A DNA stretch of 8,684 bases from an uncultured Sediminicola sp. (GTDB lineage Bacteria; Bacteroidota; Bacteroidia; Flavobacteriales; Flavobacteriaceae), in contig CALHVB010000139.1 of the NCBI GenBank assembly GCA_938039345.1, positions 1 through 8,684 of the forward strand, in the 5' to 3' direction. Under the pieces are notes generated by a model, which was not told where the DNA came from, ran no database searches, and saw only the letters and a list, made by a program, of their open reading frames with translations. Positions 1 through 6,313 of this stretch are shown here, piece after piece; within the stretch, counting starts at the first letter, position 1; the number at the start of each line of letters is the position of its first letter. A program made the position numbers and the translations under genes.

Positions 1-1
1 G

Positions 2-847
2 GTTTACAAAGGTGTATCTAACCAGCAATATGTACTTACTGCTTCTAATAATTTAGCAGATTTCTTAGCAGATATTTTAAGTAATATGCAACAAAGTATG
101 CAATCTGGTTCTGGTGAAGGACAAAGTGGAGAAGGTTTTCAATTACCAGATATTATTAAGGGACAAGGAGAACTTAGTAAAAAAATGGGCAATCAAGGGC
201 AAAAAGGAGCCGGCAAACCAGGTGGCAAAGAAGGAGAAGGAAAAGCTGGAGGAAAGAAAGGACAAGGAAAAGCTGGTGGTAAAAATGGTGAAGGCCAAAA
301 AGGAGAAAATGGAAACCAAGGAAAAAACGGAAATAATGGTAAAGGAAACGGAGAAAAAGGAAGTGGCAAAGGAAAAGGAAGCACAGGAGAAAATGGTAAT
401 GGAGGTTCTGGCAATGGACAAGGAGAAGCAGAATTAGAAGAAATCTATGAAATTTATAAAGAGCAACAAGCTATACGTAAACAGTTAGAACAACAATTAA
501 AAGATTTCATTAATACTAAAGACGCACAATTAGCTAAAAAATTAATGCGCCAAATGGAAGATTTTGAAAACGATTTAATAGAGAACGGAATTACACAAAG
601 AACCATTACTAAGGCTAATAATATTGAGCACCAATTATTAAAACTAGAAAATGCGGCATTAAAACAAGGCAAAAAGTCTGAGCGAGAAGGAACTACAAAT
701 AAAAATGAATTTGCAAATCCAATTACTACCAAACCCTCATTATTAGATAATTATCGTAACGAAGTAGAAATTTTAAACAGACAAGCACTACCTTTGCGGC
801 AAATTTACCAAGAAAAGGTAAAGTCTTATTTTAAAAGTGATGATTGA
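2..847 (+). CDS. DUF4175 family protein, C-terminal part (5' end outside window)
   Basis: The reading frame is open from the left edge and ends at TGA 845-847, giving the last 281 residues of a larger protein. The fragment starts with a helical stretch, then a long low-complexity segment rich in Gly, Lys, Glu, Asn and Gln (about bases 104-427), then a charged, probably coiled-coil tail beginning LEEIYEIYKEQQ. That tail, with its HQLLKLENA motif, resembles the C-terminus of the DUF4175 proteins of Bacteroidota. From memory these are about 1100 residues long with N-terminal membrane helices, and they precede ybeY in flavobacteria. The function of the family is not known to me; a surface or envelope role is only a guess. 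The gene overlaps ybeY by 8 bases, so the two are probably cotranscribed and translationally coupled. The family call rests on the tail and the gene context, because the diagnostic N-terminal part is missing. Confidence 0.75.
   Translation, partial: VYKGVSNQQYVLTASNNLADFLADILSNMQQSMQSGSGEGQSGEGFQLPDIIKGQGELSKKMGNQGQKGAGKPGGKEGEGKAGGKKGQGKAGGKNGEGQKGENGNQGKNGNNGKGNGEKGSGKGKGSTGENGNGGSGNGQGEAELEEIYEIYKEQQAIRKQLEQQLKDFINTKDAQLAKKLMRQMEDFENDLIENGITQRTITKANNIEHQLLKLENAALKQGKKSEREGTTNKNEFANPITTKPSLLDNYRNEVEILNRQALPLRQIYQEKVKSYFKSDD
224..304 (+). repeat. Three 27-base tandem repeats inside the DUF4175 gene
   Basis: Three consecutive 9-residue units read GKEGEGKAG, GKKGQGKAG and GKNGEGQKG (224-250, 251-277, 278-304). 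Units 1 and 2 match at 22 of 27 bases; unit 3 is more diverged. The surrounding sequence to about 427 continues as irregular G/K/N/E repeats (NGNQGKNGNNGKGNGEKG). The coding strand is about five-sixths purine here (13 pyrimidines in bases 221-300). This is probably a flexible, disordered linker that changes length by slippage. Confidence 0.8.
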
Positions 848-1262
848 TTATAATTATGAAACGGATTTTAATATAGACAATGAAGTCTACTATTCCGATT
901 GGATTCATAGGATATTAAAAAAAGAAAAAAGTATTCTTGGTACTTTATCCTATATTTTTTGCGATGATGAGTACTTATTAAAAATAAACAAGGAGTATTT
1001 AGATCACGATACTTACACAGATATTATAACTTTTGATTATACTGAAGCTGCAACAATTTCTGGCGATATTTTTATTTCTATAGATAGAATAAAAGAAAAC
1101 GCAATAGAATTTAATGTTAGTTTTGAGCAAGAACTTATTAGAGTTATGTCTCACGGTGTGCTTCATTTAATAGGTTATAAAGACAAAAGTGCAGATGATG
1201 CTGCATTAATGAGAGAGAAAGAAAACCAAATGATAGAATTGTTCCACGTGGAACGCGAATAG
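840..1262 (+). CDS. ybeY: Endoribonuclease YbeY (rRNA maturation factor)
   Basis: YbeY is a metal-dependent single-strand endoribonuclease needed for 16S rRNA 3'-end maturation and ribosome quality control in the cytoplasm. The protein has 140 residues, a normal length. It shows the family signature HGVLHLIGY at residues 105-113, with His105 and His109 as metal ligands, preceded by the conserved TDIITFDY and SGDIFIS strands. The third ligand, His in the E. coli HGxLHLLGYDH motif, is Asp115 here (GYKDK), which I believe is usual in Bacteroidota. I chose ATG 840; a GTG at 837 in the same frame would add one residue. The start overlaps the end of the DUF4175 gene (ATGATTGA), and the stop is 5 bases before mnmG, so this is an operon member. 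The last codons (FHVERE) contain a parS-like palindrome at 1240-1255. Confidence 0.95.
   Translation: MIDYNYETDFNIDNEVYYSDWIHRILKKEKSILGTLSYIFCDDEYLLKINKEYLDHDTYTDIITFDYTEAATISGDIFISIDRIKENAIEFNVSFEQELIRVMSHGVLHLIGYKDKSADDAALMREKENQMIELFHVERE
1240..1255. promoter_or_regulatory. parS: parS-like site 1 (ParB binding), within the 3' end of ybeY
   Basis: TGTTCCACGTGGAACG has a perfect 14-base palindromic core (GTTCCACGTGGAAC, 1241-1254). It matches site 3 in this window at 15 of 16 positions and closely resembles the known bacterial parS consensus TGTTNCACGTGAAACA; the Pseudomonas variant, as I recall it, shares the TTCCACGTGGAA core. It lies inside codons for LFHVER at the very end of ybeY. That a chromosomal ParB binds here is inferred from the motif. 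Confidence 0.75.
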
Positions 1263-1267
1263 AAATT

Positions 1268-3136
1268 ATGTTTGATAAAGAGTATGATGTAATTGTTGTT
1301 GGAGCTGGGCACGCTGGTGCAGAAGCAGCAGCAGCAGCAGCCAATATGGGTTCTAAAACTTTATTAGTTACTATGAACCTACAAACCATTGGACAAATGT
1401 CTTGCAACCCAGCAATGGGAGGAATTGCCAAAGGGCAAATAGTAAGAGAAATAGATGCCCTTGGTGGTTATAGCGGAATTATAACAGACAAATCTGCTAT
1501 ACAATTTAAAATGCTAAACAAATCTAAAGGTCCAGCAATGTGGAGCCCCAGAGCACAAAGCGATAGAATGCGCTTTGCAGAAGAATGGCGTTTAGCATTA
1601 GAAAATACTCCTAATGTAGATTTTTACCAAGAAATGATTTCTGGTTTATTAATAGAAAACAATAAAGTAGTTGGGGTACAATCTTCTCTAGGTATTAAAA
1701 TAAAAAGTAAATCTGTTGTTTTAACTAATGGTACCTTTTTAAACGGATTAATACATATTGGAGAAAAACAATTTGGTGGTGGTAGAGCAGGAGAATCTGC
1801 TGCAACAGGAATAACAGAACAGTTAGTAAATTTAGGTTTTGAAAGTGGTAGAATGAAAACAGGAACACCACCAAGAGTAGATGGGCGTTCTTTAGATTAT
1901 TCTAAAATGATACCGCAACCTGGAGATGCAAGACCAGAAAAATTCTCGTATACAGATACTCCATTTTTAACTACGCAAATAGATTGCCATATGTCTCATA
2001 CAAGTGCATTGGTTCACGATTTATTGCGAGAAGGTTTTGATAGGTCTCCAATGTTTAACGGTAGAATTAAAAGTTTAGGACCACGTTATTGCCCATCTAT
2101 AGAAGATAAAATAAACAGATTTGCAGATAAAGATAGTCACCAATTATTTGTAGAACCAGAGGGATGGAAAACAGTAGAAGTTTATGTAAATGGATTTTCT
2201 ACATCATTACCAGAAGATGTACAATACAAAGCTTTAAAATCTGTAGTTGGTTTTGAAAATGTAAAATTCTTTAGACCTGGTTATGCTATAGAGTACGATT
2301 ACTTTCCGCCAACGCAATTAAAACATACTTTAGAAACTAAATTAGTGGATAATTTATTTTTTGCTGGGCAAATAAACGGAACTACAGGTTACGAGGAAGC
2401 AGCATCGCAAGGAATAATGGCTGGTATAAATGCTCATTTAAAAGTACAAGAAAAAGAACCTTTTATCTTAACAAGAGACGAAGCTTATATTGGTGTATTA
2501 ATTGATGACTTAATTACAAAAGGAACAGAAGAGCCTTATAGAATGTTTACTTCTAGAGCAGAATATAGAACTTTGTTAAGACAAGATAATGCCGATTTAA
2601 GATTAACTCCTAAAGGTTATGAAATAGGTTTGGCCAAAGAAAGTAGACTTAAAAGAATGGAAGACAAGTTAGCTAAGTCTAACAACTTTGTAAAATTCTT
2701 TAAAGAAACAAGTGTAAAGCCTTCAGAAATAAATCCAATATTAGAGTCTGTATCATCTTCTACGGTAAATCAATCTGGGAAAATGTTTAAATTATTTTCT
2801 AGACCTAATGTAACTATGGACCATATGTTACAATTAGAATCTGTTTCTAATTTTGTAAAAGAAAACGAAATAGGAAGAGAAGAACTAGAGCAAACAGAAG
2901 TACAAGTTAAATATGCAGGTTACATTGCTAAGGAAAAATTAAATGCTGATAAATTACACAGATTAGAAAATGTAAAAATACCAGCAAATTTTGACTATAC
3001 TAAGCTTAAATCTTTGTCTTATGAAGCAAGGGAAAAATTAAGCAAAATACAACCTGTAACTATTTCGCAAGCATCTAGAATTAGTGGTGTAACTCCAAGT
3101 GATATTAGTGTACTTTTAGTTTTCTTAGGAAGATAA
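1268..3136 (+). CDS. mnmG: tRNA uridine-5-carboxymethylaminomethyl(34) synthesis enzyme MnmG
   Basis: MnmG (GidA) works with the GTPase MnmE. The complex uses FAD and methylene-tetrahydrofolate to install the (carboxymethyl)aminomethyl group on wobble U34 of certain tRNAs. The 622 residues are full length. Visible landmarks are the FAD-binding GAGHAG at 12-17, Cys46 in [14 protein letters not shown], the [17 protein letters not shown] stretch, the family signature [12 protein letters not shown] with redox-active Cys275, the second signature [17 protein letters not shown] from residue 366, [13 protein letters not shown] at 422-434, and the helical C-terminal domain that contacts MnmE and tRNA, ending in [20 protein letters not shown]. 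It starts 5 bases after ybeY with no Shine-Dalgarno sequence, as expected in Bacteroidota, and is closed by a strong terminator at 3161-3192. In many phyla this gene sits near oriC with parAB; here the flanking genes differ, but parS-like sites are close by. Confidence 0.98.
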   Translation: MFDKEYDVIVVGAGHAGAEAAAAAANMGSKTLLVTMNLQTIGQMSCNPAMGGIAKGQIVREIDALGGYSGIITDKSAIQFKMLNKSKGPAMWSPRAQSDRMRFAEEWRLALENTPNVDFYQEMISGLLIENNKVVGVQSSLGIKIKSKSVVLTNGTFLNGLIHIGEKQFGGGRAGESAATGITEQLVNLGFESGRMKTGTPPRVDGRSLDYSKMIPQPGDARPEKFSYTDTPFLTTQIDCHMSHTSALVHDLLREGFDRSPMFNGRIKSLGPRYCPSIEDKINRFADKDSHQLFVEPEGWKTVEVYVNGFSTSLPEDVQYKALKSVVGFENVKFFRPGYAIEYDYFPPTQLKHTLETKLVDNLFFAGQINGTTGYEEAASQGIMAGINAHLKVQEKEPFILTRDEAYIGVLIDDLITKGTEEPYRMFTSRAEYRTLLRQDNADLRLTPKGYEIGLAKESRLKRMEDKLAKSNNFVKFFKETSVKPSEINPILESVSSSTVNQSGKMFKLFSRPNVTMDHMLQLESVSNFVKENEIGREELEQTEVQVKYAGYIAKEKLNADKLHRLENVKIPANFDYTKLKSLSYEAREKLSKIQPVTISQASRISGVTPSDISVLLVFLGR

Positions 3137-3160
3137 AAATCTACATACAATTTAAGTTTT

Positions 3161-3192
3161 AAAAGCTCGCCAATATTAGGCGGGCTTTTTTT
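3161..3192 (+). terminator. Rho-independent terminator after mnmG
   Basis: The 5' arm AAAAGCTCGCC (3161-3171) pairs with GGCGGGCTTTT (3179-3189) around the loop AATATTA. The stem has 11 pairs including one G-U, and the 3' arm runs into seven T residues (3186-3192). It lies 25 bases after the mnmG stop and ends the DUF4175-ybeY-mnmG operon. Confidence 0.9.
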
Positions 3193-3423
3193 GTTTAAAT
3201 AATTACATGCTTAAAATAGTATTATATTATTTAAGCAACTATTGCAGCTAGATAATAATGAAACATAAACACTAAACTATTTTACCTCTCTCCTATTCTA
3301 TCTTTCGTTTATTAAACACTACTAATGCTTTACTAAAAATTAAAACCTCTGTAGAAGAAATAAATTAATACTTTTAAGAAGCAAAAAATATAGAACAAAA
3401 TTAAATTTTTAAAAAAAGTATGT
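3193..3423. other. AT-rich intergenic spacer, no gene seen
   Basis: This spacer between the mnmG terminator and the membrane-protein gene has no convincing small ORF, RNA gene or repeat. It must contain the promoter of the following gene if that gene is expressed. The only near match to the Bacteroidota -7 box TAnnTTTG is TATCTTTC at 3299-3306, which lacks a clear -33 TTTG partner. Confidence 0.5.
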
Positions 3424-3894
3424 ATGAAGTCATTATTTTTTAAACAAGAAAAACCACTTACAGTTAAAATTCTTGGAATAGCTCTACTTATACTATCCTT
3501 AATTAATTTAATAACAAACGCCAACAAATTAAACCAAACAACAACTATGTTTTTAATTGGTTTATTACTATTATCATATTCTATCTCTTATGAAATTAAA
3601 AAAGATTACAAAAACAAAAAACACATTAAAGTATTTGGATTTAGTATTATAAAATTAAATTTAGAAATTAAATTTCCTAACTATATAACTATATTCTCTG
3701 CCCAATATAAACAAGAAACCAATTGGGGGTCTGTTGCTGCTCTAGGCAATGAAGCAAAAAAAGAAAGATTTGTTATTAGATTATTTAAAGGAAACAAACA
3801 CTTTACTATTTATAAAAAGAACAAGCTTGAGGTTGTAAAAACAAAAGCTTATAAATTATCTGAATTTCTAAATATAGACTTAAAAAATTACTAA
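3424..3894 (+). CDS. Uncharacterised two-helix membrane protein
   Basis: I do not recognise this 156-residue protein. It has a short basic N-terminus, two hydrophobic helices at about 13-32 and 41-58, and a basic, probably beta-rich C-terminal part (about 65-156) containing KVFGFSIIKLNLEIKFP and ending in KAYKLSEFLNIDLKNY. The layout suggests a hairpin membrane anchor with a cytoplasmic domain on a Lys-rich (positive) side; a PH-like fold is a guess from the strand pattern and the final amphipathic helix. An out-of-frame ATG at 3420 opens only a very short frame, so ATG 3424 is the likely start. It stands alone between the mnmG terminator and a parS-like palindrome that begins directly after its stop. 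The coding potential looks real (length, ordered hydrophobic pattern, plausible start), but there is no function to assign. Confidence 0.7.
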   Translation: MKSLFFKQEKPLTVKILGIALLILSLINLITNANKLNQTTTMFLIGLLLLSYSISYEIKKDYKNKKHIKVFGFSIIKLNLEIKFPNYITIFSAQYKQETNWGSVAALGNEAKKERFVIRLFKGNKHFTIYKKNKLEVVKTKAYKLSEFLNIDLKNY

Positions 3895-3898
3895 AAAA

Positions 3899-3914
3899 GG
3901 TTCCACGTGGAACC
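3899..3914. promoter_or_regulatory. parS: parS-like site 2 (ParB binding)
   Basis: GGTTCCACGTGGAACC is a perfect 16-base palindrome with the same GTTCCACGTGGAAC core as sites 1 and 3. The dyad extends to 24 bases (3895-3918) by four flanking A/T pairs, starting right after the TAA at 3892-3894 of the membrane-protein gene. In RNA it could form a 10-pair stem with an ACGT loop followed by TTTT, so it may also serve as a weak terminator for that gene. Confidence 0.8.
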
Positions 3915-3971
3915 TTTTAATTTTAATAATACTTTTATTAGAAATGAAAGAAACTAAAAATGTACTATAAA

Positions 3972-3987
3972 TGTTCCACGTGGAACA
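3972..3987. promoter_or_regulatory. parS: parS-like site 3 (ParB binding)
   Basis: TGTTCCACGTGGAACA is the best parS match in the window. Perfect dyad symmetry extends over 20 bases (3970-3989). It lies in non-coding DNA, 73 bp centre to centre from site 2, close to seven helical turns, so ParB dimers on both could sit on the same face of the DNA. It is about 100 bases upstream of the lipoprotein gene and is not positioned like a simple promoter operator that I can identify. Confidence 0.85.
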
Positions 3988-4085
3988 TTAGTTATTTTTA
4001 TAAAAATGTGTTAAATATTAGGTAGGAATATACTTAGGTTTAGTTTTTGATGGACTATAGAATTTAAATAAGAAAATAGTCTACT

Positions 4086-4637
4086 ATGAAAAGAATATTA
4101 CTTGTAATGTCACTAATTTTGATAATGGAGTCTTGCATACCGATAAGAATAGCTCCTAATATAAATGACTATGAAATAACAAAAGGTAAAAATTTTAAAA
4201 AAAGTTTACCAAGAAGGCAAATGTTTATTTTTGAAGACCCTAAGGAAGCTAATCATTTTTACGATTATATAAACACTAAATTTAATTTAGATGATACTAA
4301 TGTTTATGATGATGTTCCGTTTAATATTAATGGTCAACAATATTTCTTATCATTTTATGAAACAGAAATACCTAATAAAACAATAAATTTACTTCCAACT
4401 ATAAGTAGTGCTTTGTTTAATGCAGCTATTGGAAATACGGATAATGAAGATATTTCAGATCCTGAAATGGTAAGAAATGGTAATTGGTATATTGCAATAG
4501 AAGTATATAATGATATAGAAAAAGATTGTCTATCGGATGATTCTCTTTCACGTACTCAAGTTTTAAAGTATCTTCGTGATTTAAAGAAAGAATATTTGTC
4601 TACTCATAATTACAATGAAGTTATATTTACAAACTAA
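4086..4637 (+). CDS. Uncharacterised lipoprotein
   Basis: The 183-residue product starts with a typical lipoprotein signal: MKR, a hydrophobic core, and a lipobox ending LIMESC, with Cys17 as the lipidated residue. The mature protein begins CIPIRIAPNINDY and is hydrophilic. It contains FIFEDPKEANHFYDYINTKFNL at about 48-69, a stretch FLSFYETEIPNKTINLLP, and a helical C-terminus (SRTQVLKYLRDLKKEYL). No catalytic motif is visible. I have a recollection, not verified, of similar hypothetical lipoproteins next to the mnmG-linked methyltransferase in other flavobacteria. The gene overlaps the methyltransferase gene by 23 bases, which suggests cotranscription and translational coupling. It should be exported and anchored in the cell envelope; the role is unknown. 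Confidence 0.8.
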   Translation: MKRILLVMSLILIMESCIPIRIAPNINDYEITKGKNFKKSLPRRQMFIFEDPKEANHFYDYINTKFNLDDTNVYDDVPFNINGQQYFLSFYETEIPNKTINLLPTISSALFNAAIGNTDNEDISDPEMVRNGNWYIAIEVYNDIEKDCLSDDSLSRTQVLKYLRDLKKEYLSTHNYNEVIFTN

Positions 4638-5442
4638 AGATTTTACGGTTACAAAAGAAGAATTTAAATTAAAACACAATTTAGATTTGGATATGTTAGT
4701 TACTGATCCCGTACCAGATAATTTAAGTCTATATTACGAGAGTCAAGATTACATTTCTCATACAGATGCTAAAAAGACTTTTATAGACAAAATATATCAA
4801 GCAGTAAAAACTTATAGTTTAAATAAAAAAGTTAAGCTAATAACTAAGTATTCAAATGAAAATAAAAGTTTACTAGATGTAGGTGCAGGTACAGGTGATT
4901 TTTTAATTACTGCAAAAAAAAATAATTGGAATGTTAATGGTGTAGAACCAAATAGTAAAGCAAAAAAACTAGCTACAGAAAAGGGCTTACGGCTATTTTC
5001 AAATTTAGATTCTTTACCAAATAAGGAATATGATATAATTACCCTTTGGCATGTACTAGAACATTTGCCAGATTTAGAGATAAAAATTCGTAAACTTAAA
5101 TCATTACTAAAAAAAGATGGTACATTAATAATTGCTGTACCTAATTTTAAATCTTACGATGCTCAATATTATAAAAGGTTTTGGGCAGCCTATGATGTAC
5201 CAAGACATTTATGGCATTTTTCAAAATTCTCTATTGAAAAATTATTTGCTTTAGAAAACATGAAGGTTATAAAAACAAAACCAATGTTATTTGATTCTTT
5301 CTATGTTTCGTTATTATCAGAAAAATATAAAACTGGTGAACAAAATATTATAAAGGCATTTTTTATTGGTTTATTATCAAATATGAAAGCAATTAGGACT
5401 AAAGAGTATTCTTCGCTCTTATATATCATTAAAAACACTTAA
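4615..5442 (+). CDS. Class I SAM-dependent methyltransferase
   Basis: This 275-residue protein has a Rossmann-fold methyltransferase domain of the Methyltransf_23/UbiG-like type. Motif I is LLDVGAGTGDFL (residues 86-97), the acidic residue expected to bind the SAM ribose is Glu111 in GVEPN, and the motif HVLEHLPD (from 146) is followed by a conserved LLKKDGTLIIAVPN strand. The N-terminal 60 residues (YYESQDYISHTD) precede the domain and look like the conserved lead-in of a Bacteroidota family found near mnmG and ompH. The substrate cannot be read from the sequence. The start at ATG 4615 gives a 23-base overlap with the lipoprotein gene and retains the N-terminal LQTKDFTV motif I associate with this family. 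No clear terminator follows. Confidence 0.9.
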   Translation: MKLYLQTKDFTVTKEEFKLKHNLDLDMLVTDPVPDNLSLYYESQDYISHTDAKKTFIDKIYQAVKTYSLNKKVKLITKYSNENKSLLDVGAGTGDFLITAKKNNWNVNGVEPNSKAKKLATEKGLRLFSNLDSLPNKEYDIITLWHVLEHLPDLEIKIRKLKSLLKKDGTLIIAVPNFKSYDAQYYKRFWAAYDVPRHLWHFSKFSIEKLFALENMKVIKTKPMLFDSFYVSLLSEKYKTGEQNIIKAFFIGLLSNMKAIRTKEYSSLLYIIKNT

Positions 5443-5746
5443 AAACTTATTTTAAGCTTGTCTAAGGGTATTTTGTGCTTTTGAATATACACATAATGGT
5501 AAATTTAATAAAAACTTCTTAAAAAGTATTTAAATCACTGCTTTTTAATAAGATTTATCTATAATTTATATAATTAATTATAATTATTTTCTATTTATAT
5601 TAACACATGATATTTTTCTTCATAAATTTTATTTTTATTTAGAAATAATCTAAATATCAATATTGAATAAAAAAGGCATTTTATAATTTAATTAGTATAG
5701 TTTTTCAAAAGCTTTGTTATTTTAGCGCAACTTAAAAATTAACACC
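5443..5746. other. Very AT-rich 304-base intergenic region upstream of the ompH-like gene
   Basis: No gene or RNA is recognisable. It has only weak inverted repeats (CTTAAAAAG at 5518-5526 against CTTTTTAATAAG at 5541-5552, with a bulge) and AT-rich runs such as TATATAATTAATTATAATTA around 5567-5586. It must hold the promoter of the ompH-like gene. A possible -7 element is TATTTTAG at 5719-5726 (consensus TAnnTTTG, one mismatch), 20 bases before the ATG, but no convincing -33 TTTG sits at the right distance. Confidence 0.5.
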
Positions 5747-6253
5747 ATGAAAAAAATAATATTGTCATTAGTTCTTTTAGGAGCTGTAGCCTGTCAACAA
5801 AATAAAATTGGTTATGTAGACAATGAAGAAATATTAAATGATTACCAAGCTAAGATTGATGTTGAAGCAAAATTTAAGAAAAAGGCTGAAGCTTTAACTA
5901 AAAAAAGAGATAGTATTTCTCAAGCTTTTCAAATAGAAGCATCAGCTTTTCAGGCAAAAGCTCAATCTATGCCTCAAAAAAAGGCTCAACAAGAATATCA
6001 AGTATTGCAACAGAAAGGTCAATTTATTGGTCAACAAATACAGCAAGAAGAACAACAATTACAATTAGCTAGCCAAACAGAAATAGATAGTATTATTAGT
6101 GATGTTAAAGAAGAAATAAGAAAATATGGGGAAACTAATGGATACTCTTATATTTTAAGTGGAGGAGAAAATGGTAGCGTTCTTTTTGGAAATGAAAAAG
6201 ATGAAGTTACAGAAGCTGTATTAAAAATACTAAATGATAATTATAAGAAATAG
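5747..6253 (+). CDS. OmpH/Skp-like periplasmic chaperone family lipoprotein
   Basis: The 168-residue product belongs to the OmpH (Skp) family, whose members form trimeric coiled-coil chaperones that hold unfolded outer-membrane proteins in the periplasm. The N-terminus is a lipoprotein signal ending LGAVAC, with Cys16 as the predicted lipid site, so this member is probably membrane-tethered, unlike soluble E. coli Skp. The family's first strand KIGYVDNEEILNDY (20-33) follows at once. A Gln/Lys-rich coiled coil covers about 35-125, and the closing strands read GYSYILSGGENGSVLFG (132-148), ending in a short helix. It is preceded by a 304-base spacer and so is probably transcribed alone. It is followed by a short palindrome and a bidirectional terminator. 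Confidence 0.92.
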   Translation: MKKIILSLVLLGAVACQQNKIGYVDNEEILNDYQAKIDVEAKFKKKAEALTKKRDSISQAFQIEASAFQAKAQSMPQKKAQQEYQVLQQKGQFIGQQIQQEEQQLQLASQTEIDSIISDVKEEIRKYGETNGYSYILSGGENGSVLFGNEKDEVTEAVLKILNDNYKK

Positions 6254-6270
6254 ATTCTTTATAAAGAATC
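6253..6270. repeat. 18-base perfect palindrome at the ompH-like stop codon
   Basis: GATTCTTTATAAAGAATC is perfectly self-complementary and begins with the last base of the TAG stop codon. It sits 11 bases upstream of the main terminator hairpin. As RNA it would form a short AT-rich stem, possibly helping mRNA 3'-end stability; it has no T tract of its own. Confidence 0.6.
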
Positions 6271-6280
6271 AGCTATAAAT

Positions 6281-6313
6281 AAAAAGCCTTTAAATATAAT
6301 TTAAAGGCTTTTT
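6281..6313. terminator. Bidirectional terminator between convergent genes
   Basis: The arm AAAAAGCCTTTAAA (6281-6294) pairs with TTTAAAGGCTTTTT (6300-6313) around a very small AT loop, giving a stem of about 15 pairs. It has a T run at the 3' end on both strands. It can end the ompH-like transcript on the + strand and the LysE-type transporter transcript on the - strand. The 3' arm overlaps the transporter's stop codon (6312-6314). Confidence 0.9.

Noticed and set aside
143..732. Minus-strand and alternate-frame open frames across the DUF4175 gene
   Set aside because: They are low-complexity shadows (Ser/Phe- or Pro/Phe-rich) created by the purine-rich repeat of the real gene.
1144..1431. 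Minus-strand open frame across the ybeY/mnmG junction
   Set aside because: It lies opposite two strongly conserved genes and its translation has no recognisable features.
3333..3527. Minus-strand 64-residue open frame
   Set aside because: It overlaps the start of the better-supported plus-strand membrane-protein gene, and its hydrophobic sequence is the complement of AT-rich DNA.
1240..3987. The CACGTG palindromes as transcription-factor operators (E-box-like)
   Set aside because: They do not sit at recognisable promoters, one is inside a coding end, and the full 14-16 base match to parS is a more specific explanation; not fully excluded.
4041..4049. TAGTTTTTG as a -7 promoter box for the lipoprotein gene
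   Set aside because: Its spacing is one base off the TAnnTTTG consensus and no TTTG or TTG lies at the -33 distance.
5518..5552. Hairpin after the methyltransferase gene as a terminator
   Set aside because: The stem is short, AT-only in most pairs, bulged and with a 14-base loop; too weak to call.
3193..5746. Possible replication origin near the parS-like sites
   Set aside because: I see no cluster of DnaA boxes (TTATCCACA or close variants), only AT-rich DNA; the parS sites alone do not show an origin in this window.
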